Below, piece after piece: positions 28,330 to 37,400 of a stretch of DNA of 64,000 nt (position 1 is its first letter; the number at the start of each line of letters is the position of its first letter). The notes beneath the pieces are model-generated. The model did not search any database. It had not been told where the DNA came from and was given only the letters and a program-made list of their open reading frames with translations. The stretch comes from Streptomyces sp. NRRL S-350 (GTDB lineage: Bacteria > Actinomycetota > Actinomycetes > Streptomycetales > Streptomycetaceae). A program made the position numbers and the translations under genes. The DNA lies in assembly GCF_000719705.1 (NCBI RefSeq), contig NZ_JOHO01000014.1, forward strand, positions 62,001 to 126,000, written 5' to 3'.

Positions 28330-29538
28330 ATGACCACCGTTGTCCCGTCCGCGACCGTCGCCGTCACGGACATTCCGCACCTGGACCCCGTTCCGGCCTT
28401 CGTCCCACTGACCGAACCCGGCCCGAACGGCGTGCCACTGATCGAGCTGCCCAGCGGTCACTCCGCCGTCCACCTCACCCGCTACGCCGACGTCCACAAG
28501 TTGCTCACCGACCCGGCCTCCGGCCGCACCGAGACCAACGTCGAGGGCGGACCGAGCTTCCTCCCCACGGTGATGCCGAAGGAACTGCTGCTCAACCTGG
28601 ACGCCCCGCACCACGCCAGAGTGCGTGGCTTCGTCTCCGCCGACTACAGCGCGGCCGGCGTGGAGCGGCTGCGCCCGGTGCTCGACGGAGTCATCGAGGA
28701 CGGCATCGCGCGGCTGCGCGCGGCCGGCTCCCCGGACCTGTTCGGCGACCTGATCAACCGCGTGCCGATCACCGTCAACTGCCACTTCCTCGGGGTGCCG
28801 CTCGACGACGTCGACCACTTCCGGCCGTCCTCCCGGATCGTGCAGATCGCCTCCCACGAGGACGTGCCCGACCTCGTCCAGCACTTCTACCGGGTCTACG
28901 GCTACGTGCAGGACCTGGTCACCGGCGCCCGGCCCGTGCTGCCCGGCGGCCTGATCGAGCAGTTCCGGGCCAACCGCGACCGCGTCGAGCCCGCCCTGGA
29001 CGACGCCGAGTTGACCGGAATCTTCTTCGGGTCGCTGCTCGGCGCGGACCAGAACATCGTGTCAGTGCTCACCAAGTCGCTCTACACCCTGCTCGCCGCC
29101 CCGCCGCTGTGGCGTCGGCTCGCCGAGGAACCCGAGATCGCGCCGAGGCTGGCCGAGGAGCTGATCCGCCTGATCCCGCTCGGCACCATCTCCGCCTTCC
29201 CGCGCATCGCGGGCCGGGACCTGGAGACCAGCGTCGGCCTGGTACCCGAGGGCAGCGTCGTGTACCCGGACGCCTTCGCCGCCAACCGCGACCCGGAGGT
29301 GTTCCCGGACCCGCTGGTCATCGACCCCGACCGGCAACCCGCCAAGCGGCACCTGCAGTTCGGGTACGGGATGCACCACTGCATCGGTGCGGCCCTGGCC
29401 CGGATGGAGATCATCTCCGTCCTGACCCGCCTGGCGCAGGAGTTCCCCACGCTGGCGCTGGCCGTCGAGCCCGCGGAGGTGCCGTGGGACACCGGAACGG
29501 TGCTTCGGCGGCCGACCTCGCTGCCGGTGCGGTGGTAG
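28330..29538 (+). CDS. Cytochrome P450
   Basis: 402 residues. The heme loop FGYGMHHCIGAALARME (Cys ligand near residue 350) and the K-helix EELIRL (ExxR near 275) are intact. The I-helix reads FFGSLLGADQNIVSV, where the usual acid-Thr pair of AGxxT is Gln-Asn, which is unusual for an O2-activating P450. The N-terminus has no membrane anchor, so it is a soluble bacterial class I type needing ferredoxin. ATG 28330 follows CCGGAGAACGC. It is third in the afsA-HAD-P450 set, and a terminator follows the stop. It could oxidise the signal molecule or a co-clustered metabolite. Confidence 0.9.
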   Translation: MTTVVPSATVAVTDIPHLDPVPAFVPLTEPGPNGVPLIELPSGHSAVHLTRYADVHKLLTDPASGRTETNVEGGPSFLPTVMPKELLLNLDAPHHARVRGFVSADYSAAGVERLRPVLDGVIEDGIARLRAAGSPDLFGDLINRVPITVNCHFLGVPLDDVDHFRPSSRIVQIASHEDVPDLVQHFYRVYGYVQDLVTGARPVLPGGLIEQFRANRDRVEPALDDAELTGIFFGSLLGADQNIVSVLTKSLYTLLAAPPLWRRLAEEPEIAPRLAEELIRLIPLGTISAFPRIAGRDLETSVGLVPEGSVVYPDAFAANRDPEVFPDPLVIDPDRQPAKRHLQFGYGMHHCIGAALARMEIISVLTRLAQEFPTLALAVEPAEVPWDTGTVLRRPTSLPVRW

Positions 29539-29560
29539 TGGTCGCGTAGGGGGCATGCGG

Positions 29561-29594
29561 GAAGGGCGGGTACGGGGAACCGTACCCGCCCTTC
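29561..29594 (+). terminator. Terminator after the P450
   Basis: Perfect 14-bp stem GAAGGGCGGGTACG / CGTACCCGCCCTTC with loop GGGAAC, 22 bp past the stop. Confidence 0.85.
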
Positions 29595-29606
29595 GGGCTT
29601 CCTGCT

Positions 29607-29680
29607 CGGTCGTCCGGTCGTCCGGTCGTCCGGTCGTCCGGTCGTCCGGTCGTCCGGTCGTCCGGTCGTCCGGTCGTCCG
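29607..29680. repeat. CGGTCGTC tandem microsatellite
   Basis: About 9.3 perfect copies of an 8-bp unit, followed by GTGGTCGGGTGTC-like imperfect repeats to about 29740, in the convergent space between the P450 and the next monooxygenase. Confidence 0.95.
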
Positions 29681-29806
29681 GACGCCCGTGGTCGGGTGTC
29701 GGGCGTCCGTGGTCGGGGGTCGGGGGTCGGGTGTCCGGGTGTGCCGCGTGGGCTTCCTCCCGGATGGTTTTCCCCGCCCGCGCCGAGGTTCGGTCGTCGT
29801 CCGCGC

Positions 29807-31297
29807 CTACGGTTCTCCGAACCACTCGCGCAGCGTGCCGGCCAGCGGGCCGCCGTCGGAGGCCCAGGCGACGTACCCGTCCGGGCGGACCAGGACGGCG
29901 TCCCAAGGGAGCTTGCGCCCGCCGTCTGCCCGGACGATCCGCAGCAGGTGGGACCAGCCCTCGGCCTGCTTGCGGTGCGCCTCCTCGTCGGCGCCCAGCA
30001 GGAGCAGCACCGGACGGCCGTCCAACAGCAGGCGGATGACGTCGGTGGGGCCGTCCTCGGTGGTGAGGGGGAGGTTGGGCAGGAAGTGGCCCTCCCACGG
30101 GGAACCGTCCGAGGTGCGTGCGGCGTAGACGGTGTCCTGGGCGCTGATCATGTTGCCGAGGTGGGCGTTGGCGCCTTCGACGCCGAGCAGCTCGGAGACC
30201 AGGTCGCGCAGTGGGTCCAGGCCCGGATCGGGCCGCATCAGGGCGAGTTGGGCGCGGGTGTTGTCCACCACCCGGCGGGCGGGCGGACGGCGCTCGGTGC
30301 CGTAGGTGTCCAGCAGGTCCTTGCCGCCCGTGCCGGCCAGGGTGTGGGCGAGCTTCCAGCTGAGGTTGAGCGCGTCCTGCAGGCCGAGGTTGAGGCCCTG
30401 GCCGCCGACCGGGAAGTGCACGTGCGCGGCATCGCCGGCCAGGAAGACCCGGCCCTTGCGGTAGTCGCACACCACGCGCGAGAAGTCGTTGAACTTGGAG
30501 AAGAACACCGGGTCGGTCATCGGCACCGGGTGGCCGAGGATGCGCTCGGCCTCGGAGCGGAGTTCGGCGAGCGTGAGCGGGGCGTGGCGGGAAGGGTGGG
30601 GGCCGCGGAAGTCGATGGTGAAGAACCGGCTGTGCCCGTACGGGTTGACGCCCGCGATGGTCCAGCCGCGGGGGGTGCGGTTCCAGCCGGAGGGCACCCG
30701 GTAGGGGTCGGAGAGCCGGACCAGGCCGAGCAGGGCGGAGACGGTCGCGGGGTGGGTCTCGGAGGCGAAGCCCAGCAGGTCGCGCACGGCGCTGCGGGCG
30801 CCGTCCGCACCGACGACGTACTCGGCGGTGAACTGCCGGACCCCGTCCGGGCCCTCGGCCGTGACCTCGACGGCGTCGGGGCCCTGGACGAGGTCGGTGA
30901 CGGTGTGGCCGCGCAGGACGGTGACGCCGCGGGCCCGGGCCCGGATCTCGAAGTCCCGTTCCAGGTCGGCCTGGGAACGTCCGTAGATGGGGGCGGGCTC
31001 GGTGCCCGGGGCGGTGATGACCAGGCCGGGCATGCCGGCGAAGTGGAAGGCGTCGGCGTTCTGGCGGGAGAGGCCGTCGGCGGCGGCCGGGTGGGCGCGC
31101 AGGTGGCCGCGGCGGGCCAGGCCTTGGACGGTACGGGCGTGCAGGGTGCCGGCCTTGGGCTGGTCGACGGTCTCCGGGTTGGTCTCCAGGACGACGGTCG
31201 CGACGCCGTGGTGGCCCAGTTCGGCGGCGACGAGCATGCCCACGGGGCCGCCCCCGACGATGACGACTTGGGCGCGGGTGGTGCTGGCGGGGGTCAT
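29807..31297 (-). CDS. FAD-dependent aromatic hydroxylase (PheA/TfdB, polyketide hydroxylase type)
   Basis: 496 residues. Motifs: VVIVGGGPVGMLVAAELG (FAD fold), EYVVGADGARSAVRDLLG (DG motif) and VFLAGDAAHVHFPVGGQG then LNLGLQDALNLSWKL (GD motif). A C-terminal thioredoxin-like domain (VLVRPDGYVAWAS) is present, as in phenol hydroxylases and anthracycline or tetracenomycin-type hydroxylases. It would use NAD(P)H and O2 to hydroxylate an aromatic or polyketide ring. It stands alone on the minus strand, facing the P450 and followed upstream by the palindrome array. Confidence 0.9.
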   Translation of the reverse strand: MTPASTTRAQVVIVGGGPVGMLVAAELGHHGVATVVLETNPETVDQPKAGTLHARTVQGLARRGHLRAHPAAADGLSRQNADAFHFAGMPGLVITAPGTEPAPIYGRSQADLERDFEIRARARGVTVLRGHTVTDLVQGPDAVEVTAEGPDGVRQFTAEYVVGADGARSAVRDLLGFASETHPATVSALLGLVRLSDPYRVPSGWNRTPRGWTIAGVNPYGHSRFFTIDFRGPHPSRHAPLTLAELRSEAERILGHPVPMTDPVFFSKFNDFSRVVCDYRKGRVFLAGDAAHVHFPVGGQGLNLGLQDALNLSWKLAHTLAGTGGKDLLDTYGTERRPPARRVVDNTRAQLALMRPDPGLDPLRDLVSELLGVEGANAHLGNMISAQDTVYAARTSDGSPWEGHFLPNLPLTTEDGPTDVIRLLLDGRPVLLLLGADEEAHRKQAEGWSHLLRIVRADGGRKLPWDAVLVRPDGYVAWASDGGPLAGTLREWFGEP

Positions 31298-31334
31298 GGT
31301 TCGGGGGTCCTTTCAGGGTGGGATGCCGGGGGAG

Positions 31335-31755
31335 ATGAGCGGCGCTCATGAGCTGGCCTCATGCGTGGTGGTCATGGGTGCGTCTCATGCGTGGCCTTCA
31401 TGGCGGCCGGCATGAGCTCGGTTCATGTGCGGCGCTCATGAGCTGGGTTCATGTGCGCGGGCGACATGAACTGCGCTCATGGGGTGCCGCATGAGCGACG
31501 CTCATGGGCACGGCTCGTAAAACAGCGAACGCATGGCCTGTCAGAGGCAGCGTCCGTCAGGCAGTCCATGAGCAGAACTCATGAGGAGCGGGGGAGAGCG
31601 CGACATGAGCCACGTTCATGCGCCGCAGCCACGAGCGACCCCCGGTGAGCCGGACCCATGAGCGTTGCTCATGGCCGCGTCCATGCCCCCGCGACCATGC
31701 CCCCCGCGACCATGCCCCGCGTCCACGATCCCGTGCGTCCATGAGTCGGGCGCAT
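31335..31755. repeat. Array of ATGAG-N5-CTCAT palindromes, 13- and about 26-bp steps
   Basis: Perfect copies start at 31335, 31348, 31491, 31568 and 31658. One- or two-mismatch copies start at 31361, 31374, 31387, 31412, 31425, 31438, 31466, 31605 and 31741. Between 31335 and 31452 neighbours overlap by two bases (CTCATGAG junctions) and step by 13 bp, half of the 26-bp step of the other arrays. The array fills the gap between two minus-strand genes; no other gene content is seen from 31298 to 31930. Confidence 0.9.
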
Positions 31756-31930
31756 GTCGGTGTGGAGCACGGCCTGTCCGGCGCATGGGTGAGGGCCCGG
31801 CGCCGCTCGGGGGTTGCGGCGCCGGGCCCGGTCTCGGGGGGTGCGGGAGGGCGACCCGGGGGTAGCCGCCCTCCCGCGTCTCGGAACGGCGCTGCGGCCG
31901 TTGGCTCTTACGGGCGGTCGGGGCGGTGGA

Positions 31931-33493
31931 TCAGGCTTCGGCCTTCCGGCCGCCGCCGCGCAGCATGGCCGCGATCACGACGATCAGCACCACGCCGACG
32001 GCCGCGAGGCCCCACAGGACGGAGTGGAAGGCGGAGTCGTAGGCGTTGGCGAGGAAGTCCACGAAGCCCTTGCGGTCGGTGGCGCCGGACAGGTCGGCCG
32101 CTCCGGCGAGGTCACCCCCGGCGGCCTGGTCGGCGACCTTGTCGGCCTGCGAGGCGCCCTCGTGGGCGCCGATGCCGTCGGTGATCCGGGTGCCCAGCAC
32201 GGTGGCCAGCGCGGAGCCGTACACCGCGACGGCGACGGCCTCGCTGCCCAGGCGCAGCGTGTTGAGGAAGCCGGCCGCCATGCCGGCCTTGGCCGGGTCG
32301 ACCAGTTCCAGTGCCTGGCCGTCGACCAGGCCGGCCGAGAGGCCCATGCCGGCGCCGGTGATCAGCATCGGCGCTGCGAGGACCAGGACGGTGACGGAGG
32401 GCGAGAGCAGGGTGAGGGCGATGTCGCCGACGACCAGGCAGACCAGGCTGACGTAGATCAGGGTGAGCGCCGGCACGCCGCGGGTGACCAGCTTGGCGGC
32501 GAGCATCGGGAAGACCAGTACCGGGGCGGTGAGCAGGAGCATCAGCAGGCCTGCGGCGCCGGTGTCGCGTCCGGTGACGGCGGTCAGGTAGCTCGGCAGG
32601 TAGGTGAGCATGGTGACGAAGCCGAAGGAGGCGGCGACGGGCACGAGGCAGAGGCCGACGAAGCGGCGGTTGCGCAGCACGCTGAGGTCCAGCATGGGGT
32701 GCGCACTGCGGTTCTCGACGGCGGCGAAGACGGCCAGTACGACGACCGCGCCGACGAACAGGCCGATCACGCCCGGGCTGCCCCAGCCCCACTGGGAGCC
32801 CTGCACGATGGCGGTGGTGAGCAGCACCATGGCGACGACGAACAGCGCGCTGCCGGGGACGTCGATCCGTCCGCCGCTGCCGGCGTCGGAGGGCATCGCG
32901 CGGGAGATCGCGGGCACTGCGAGCAGTACGGCGGCGAGGGCGACGGCGTGCACCGCGAACACCCAGCGCCAGCCGAGGCCCTGTACCAGCACGCCGGCCA
33001 GGGACGGGCCGATGGCGACGCCGATGCCGGCGATGGTGCCGAACATGGCGAAGGCCTTGGCGCGGGCCGGGCCGTCGAAGACCGTGGAGACGATGGCCGC
33101 GCCGCAGGAGAAGATCGCGGCGCCGCCGATGCCGGTGAGGGCGCGGGCGGCGTCGAGCCAGATGACGTCGGTGGCGACGGCGCTGGCGAGCGAGGCGACG
33201 GCGTAGACGGCGACGCCGGCCGCGAAGGCCTTGACCCGGCCTATGACGTCGGCGATCGAGCCCCACACGAGGGTGAAGCAGGCGAAGGCCACGTTGAAGG
33301 CGTTGACCACCCACTGGAGCGGGGCGAGGTCGGCGTGGGTGCTGGTGCCGATGTCGGGGAGGGCGACCGCCGTGCCGGAGATGGACATGGGCACGACGAA
33401 CACCGCGAGGAGGACCGCGGCCAGGGTGAGCGTGCGGCCGGGCTGCTGCCCTTCCGTCACCACCGGCGTGGCAGACGTGGTCTGCGTACTCAT
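31931..33493 (-). CDS. MFS drug exporter, DHA2 (14-helix EmrB/QacA) type
   Basis: 520 residues from ATG 33493, with GGAG upstream. The N-terminal MSISGTAVALPDIG and LQWVVNAFNVAFACFTLVWG match DHA2 helices 1-2, and GIGGAAIFSCGAAIV and FGTIAGIGVAIGPSLAGVL give the motif C region. About 14 hydrophobic segments; the insertion near the C-terminus (GASQADKVADQAAG...) is an extracellular loop. It exports small toxic molecules, perhaps products of this region. It is divergent from the ArsR-type regulator across an operator-like palindrome. Confidence 0.9.
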   Translation of the reverse strand: MSTQTTSATPVVTEGQQPGRTLTLAAVLLAVFVVPMSISGTAVALPDIGTSTHADLAPLQWVVNAFNVAFACFTLVWGSIADVIGRVKAFAAGVAVYAVASLASAVATDVIWLDAARALTGIGGAAIFSCGAAIVSTVFDGPARAKAFAMFGTIAGIGVAIGPSLAGVLVQGLGWRWVFAVHAVALAAVLLAVPAISRAMPSDAGSGGRIDVPGSALFVVAMVLLTTAIVQGSQWGWGSPGVIGLFVGAVVVLAVFAAVENRSAHPMLDLSVLRNRRFVGLCLVPVAASFGFVTMLTYLPSYLTAVTGRDTGAAGLLMLLLTAPVLVFPMLAAKLVTRGVPALTLIYVSLVCLVVGDIALTLLSPSVTVLVLAAPMLITGAGMGLSAGLVDGQALELVDPAKAGMAAGFLNTLRLGSEAVAVAVYGSALATVLGTRITDGIGAHEGASQADKVADQAAGGDLAGAADLSGATDRKGFVDFLANAYDSAFHSVLWGLAAVGVVLIVVIAAMLRGGGRKAEA

Positions 33494-33550
33494 GGGGCAC
33501 AACTCCAGGCTCGGCCCGGCCGCGGAACGGCCAGGTAAGGAATTTTTCGA

Positions 33551-33560
33551 ACCTTAAGGT
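33551..33560. promoter_or_regulatory. Palindrome ACCTTAAGGT in the divergent MFS/regulator promoter
   Basis: Perfect 10-bp palindrome in the AT-richest part of the 127-bp interval. A related motif (AAGGAACCTT core) recurs at 33955 on the other side of the regulator gene. Candidate operator for the ArsR-type protein. Confidence 0.55.
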
Positions 33561-33620
33561 GCCATGCGGGCGAGGTACGATGCAACCCATACCTGAGGAT
33601 GCTTTCGGATGGAGGATCCG

Positions 33621-33932
33621 ATGCCCGACCCGGAAGGCCACCCCTCGACCGAGGAAATGGACCTGCGGATGGTCCTGAACGCACTCGCCGACCCGCTGCG
33701 CTACGGAGTGATCTCCGCCTTGCTGCGCGAGGCCGAAGGGGCGGCGCGCACCTGCGCCTCCTTCAACCTCCCGGTGTCGAAATCCACGATCACGCACCAC
33801 TTCCGCGTCCTGCGCGAGGCCGGCCTGGTCCGGCAGGTGGACCGCGGCAACAGTCGCGCGGCCACCCTCCGCCGCGACGACCTCGACCGGCGCTTCCCGG
33901 GTCTGCTCGACCTCATCCGCGCCAACCCGTGA
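33621..33932 (+). CDS. ArsR-type winged-helix transcriptional regulator
   Basis: 103 residues from ATG 33621 (GGAGG five bases upstream); ATG 33609 is also possible. Core: VLNALADPLRYGVISALL, then VSKSTITHHFRVLREAGLV as recognition helix and RQVDRGNSRAATLRRDDL as wing. No metal-binding CxC is evident, so it likely senses a small organic ligand. By position it represses the divergent exporter. Confidence 0.87.
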   Translation: MPDPEGHPSTEEMDLRMVLNALADPLRYGVISALLREAEGAARTCASFNLPVSKSTITHHFRVLREAGLVRQVDRGNSRAATLRRDDLDRRFPGLLDLIRANP

Positions 33933-33954
33933 GCTCTCCGGGGTGCCAGGGGAT

Positions 33955-33972
33955 GGTCAAGGAACCTTGACC
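33955..33972. promoter_or_regulatory. Inverted repeat GGTCAAGG-AA-CCTTGACC
   Basis: Eight-base perfect arms around AA, between the ArsR-type gene and the small XRE gene. Shape and spacing resemble MerR- or ArsR-type operators. It may control the XRE gene or act as a second site for the neighbouring regulator. Confidence 0.6.
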
Positions 33973-34043
33973 GACCCTTGGCCCTTCGATGTGGTGACGG
34001 CATGTCAGGCTGTGCGCCCCCACAGGCTGATGAGGAGACTCCG

Positions 34044-34280
34044 GTGGACCACGCCCGCCCCCTGATCGAGGACTTCCCCGCGCATCCCGACGGCGACCCC
34101 GCCGACACCCTGGCCCGCGCCGTCCGCGCCCGCCGCACCGCCCTCGGTCTGACCATCGCGGACCTCTCCACCCGTTCGGGCCTCCCGGAGGCCCACCTGC
34201 GTACCGTCGAGGCCGGCCATGCGATGCCGACCCTCGCCCTGCTCACGGTGCTGTCGCGCGCACTGCGCGTGGACCGGTAG
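34044..34280 (+). CDS. Small XRE-family helix-turn-helix protein
   Basis: 78 residues from the GTG at 34044, with TGAGGAG at ideal distance; ATG 34002 and 33978 are weaker. The HTH covers most of the protein: ALGLTIADLSTRSGLPEAHL then RTVEAGHAMPTLALLTVLSRAL. There is no second domain. It probably acts as a DNA-binding regulator of neighbours or itself. Confidence 0.75.
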   Translation: MDHARPLIEDFPAHPDGDPADTLARAVRARRTALGLTIADLSTRSGLPEAHLRTVEAGHAMPTLALLTVLSRALRVDR

Positions 34281-34430
34281 GCGGAAGGCGGGGGAGCGCC
34301 GCCCCGCCCCGATCCCCGATCCGGCGCCCCCGTGATCCGGCACCCCCGGCGATCGACCGCCTTTCGATGCGCTGTCCCGCGATGCGCTGCCCCGCGATGC
34401 GCCGCCCCCTGATCCTTTGGTCCTTCGGCC

Positions 34431-37400
34431 TCAGGCCGGTTCGTACGTCGTGCTGCGGACCAGGGTGCGGGCGCGGGGGGAGTCCATGGGGTGGGCGAAG
34501 AGGTAGCCCTGGCCGAGGGGGCAGCCCATGGCGGCGAGGAGGTCGCGTTGTTCGGGGTTCTCGATGCCCTCGGCGATGACCTGGACGCCGAGGGTGTCGG
34601 CGATGCGGGCGATGCCTTCGACGAGGGCGTACTGCTGGGGTGAGTGGCCGAGGCCGTCGATGAACGACTTGTCGATCTTGAGCAGGGAGATCGGGAACTC
34701 CCGCAGGTAGGAGAGCGAGGAGTAGCCGGTGCCGAAGTCGTCGATGGCGATGCCGACGCCGAGGCCGGAGAGGGTGGCCATGTCGGCGTGGATGCGTTCG
34801 TCGCGGCGCATCAGGACGGATTCGGTGAGTTCGAGCACGAGGGTGTGCGGGTCGATGCCCGAGGTGGCGAGGGCATGGCGGACGACGTCCACGAAGCCGG
34901 CGTCGCGGAACTGGCGGGCGGAGACGTTGACGTTGACCCGCAGCGGTGGCCGGCCGGCCGCGGCGCGGGCGGTCGAGCTGGCGGCGTGCCAGGCGGCGGC
35001 TTCCTGGGCGGCGCGTTCCAGGACCCAGGCGCCGAGCGGGACGATCTGGCCGCTCTCCTCGGCGAGGGCGATGAACTCGTCGGGCAGGACCATGCCGCGC
35101 CGGTCGTGCGGCCAACGGACCAGGGCCTCGAAGGCGACCAGGTCGCCGGTGCGCAGGTCGACGATCGGCTGGTAGTACAGCTGGAACGCCGATTCCGCGA
35201 TCGCCGAGTCGAGGTGCTCGTTCAGCTCGTGCCGTTCCACCAGCCCGGCCTGCAGCGCCGGCCGGTAGTGGCACCACTGGCGGCGGCCGGCCGCCTTGGC
35301 GGAGTAGAGCGCGAGGTCGGCGTGGGTGAGCAGTTCGGCGGCGTCCACGCTGTCCTCGGTGGTCGCCACCCCGATGCTGGCGCTCACCCGGACCGCGCCC
35401 GCCTTGAGCTTGAACGGCTCGGTGAAGACCGCCAGCACGCTCGCCGCGATGGTGTCCACGTCGGCGGGCCGGGCCGCGTCCTCGACCAGCACCGCGAACT
35501 CGTCGCCACCGAGCCGGGCGGCGGTGTCGGAGGCGCGCAACGCGGTGGAGATCCGCAGCGAGACGGCGACCAGCAGCTCGTCGCCGATCGCGTGGCCCTG
35601 GGTGTCGTTGACCACCTTGAAGTCGTCCAGGTCGATGAAGAGCACGCCGGTGACGGATCCGCTGCGCTGGCCGCGGGAGAGCGCGTGCCCGACCCGGTCC
35701 TGGAACAGCACCCGGTTGGCCAGGCCGGTCAGCGAGTCGTGGAAGGCCCGGTGGGTCAGTTCGCGCTCCATCTGGCGCTGCTCGGTGACGTCGCGCAGGG
35801 TGAGCACCAGGGCGCCGACGGTCGGGTCGGCGCGCAGGTCGTTGAAGCGGACCTCGGCCTCGATGGGGGTGCGGTCCTGGCGCAGCAGCCGCCAGTGCTC
35901 CCGCGGCTGTTCGCGAGGCTGTTCCCGGTTCTCCTCCCGGGTCCGTCCCGGGGTCTGCTCCCGGGTCCGTCCCGGGTTCCCTTCCCGGGGCTGCCGGCCG
36001 GGCGGCGGGTCGGCCGGGCCGCGCATCCGGGCCAGTGCCGCACCGACCTCCCGGCTGTCCTCGGGCGGGACGAGATCGGTGAGCAGCGTGCCCTCCAGGT
36101 GCGGGTGGCCGAGCACCGACTCGGCGGAGGGGGAGGCGTAGCGGACGGTGTCGTCGGCGTCGAGGATCAGGATGACGTCGCTGGCGTTCTGCACGAGGGT
36201 GCGGAAGTACAGCTCGCTGTTGCGGCGGGTGACCTCCCGGCTCAGCACGACCCGTTCGACGGCGAGGGCCGCCTGCCCGGCGAGGATCTCCAGGGAGCTC
36301 CAGAGACTGGTCAGCTCCTGCTCGGTGCCCGTGACGATGAGCGCGCCGATCAGCGGGTCGCCGGAGGGCCGTTCGGCGAGGGTGAGCGGGCAGATCAGGG
36401 CGAACGGCATGCCGTCGCGGTGCCCGGCCGGTCCGTGGGCGGGCAGGTCGACGGCTTCGGCGGGCAGCAGCCTGGTCTCGCGGAACGCGGCGAGGGCCAG
36501 CACCTGGTCGGAGTCGGAGGCGGTGCCCACCCGGTGCTGCCGCGCGGCGCCGTGCTCGGCGTGCCGGACGTGCAGGACGCCCGCTTCGGCGACGGCGAGC
36601 AGGGCGACGTGCCCGGGCTCGGCGGGCATCAGGGTGGAGGCGGCGGACTGGACGGCGTCCGCGACCTCCTCCACGGTGACGGCCGCGGTCAGCCGGGCGC
36701 CCGCCTCGCGCAGCGCCCGTTCGCGGGCGATGGCCTGTCTGCGGGCGGAGACGACCACCGCCAGCCGGGCGAGGACGAGCAGGTAGAGCAGCGCCGAGAA
36801 GGCGCCGATCACGCCCGAGTTGCCGGTGTTGCCGGCCAGCGACTCGATGATCAGGATCGCCGGGGCGATCAGCGAGGCGAGGGTGAGCAGGACGAGCCGG
36901 GCGGCGCTGAGGTCCGGCTGCTGGGTGGGGACGGGTCTGGTCAGCTCGACCATCGACGGGTGCAGCGCGGCCGCGCCCCACGCGGTGTAGAAGGCGGCCC
37001 AGCCGAGCTCGACGGGCGTGCCGATGCGCCAGGTGCCGTGCAGCTGGATCAGCGCGTACAGCACGTCGGAGACGAGCAGGCCGACGGTGCCGACGGCGAG
37101 CAGCTGCAGTGCGCGGGAGTTGCCGCCCCGCGGGGTCAGCAGGCGCAGCAGCAGGGCGAGGACGACGACGTCGCCGAGCGGATAGGCGATCGAGACGGCC
37201 TTCTGGAACCAGGTGAGGTCGGGGCTGCGGGTGTACGGGAGGATCAGGTAGATCCAGGCGAGCAGGGCCAGGCCGATGGTGGGGATGAGGGCGTCGAGCA
37301 GGCCGGCGCGGTCCTGACGGGCCGTGCGCCAGCGGATGAACCCGAGCACCCCGGCCGCGTACAGCACGTACTCGGCGAGGTAGAAACCGTCCGCGACGGA

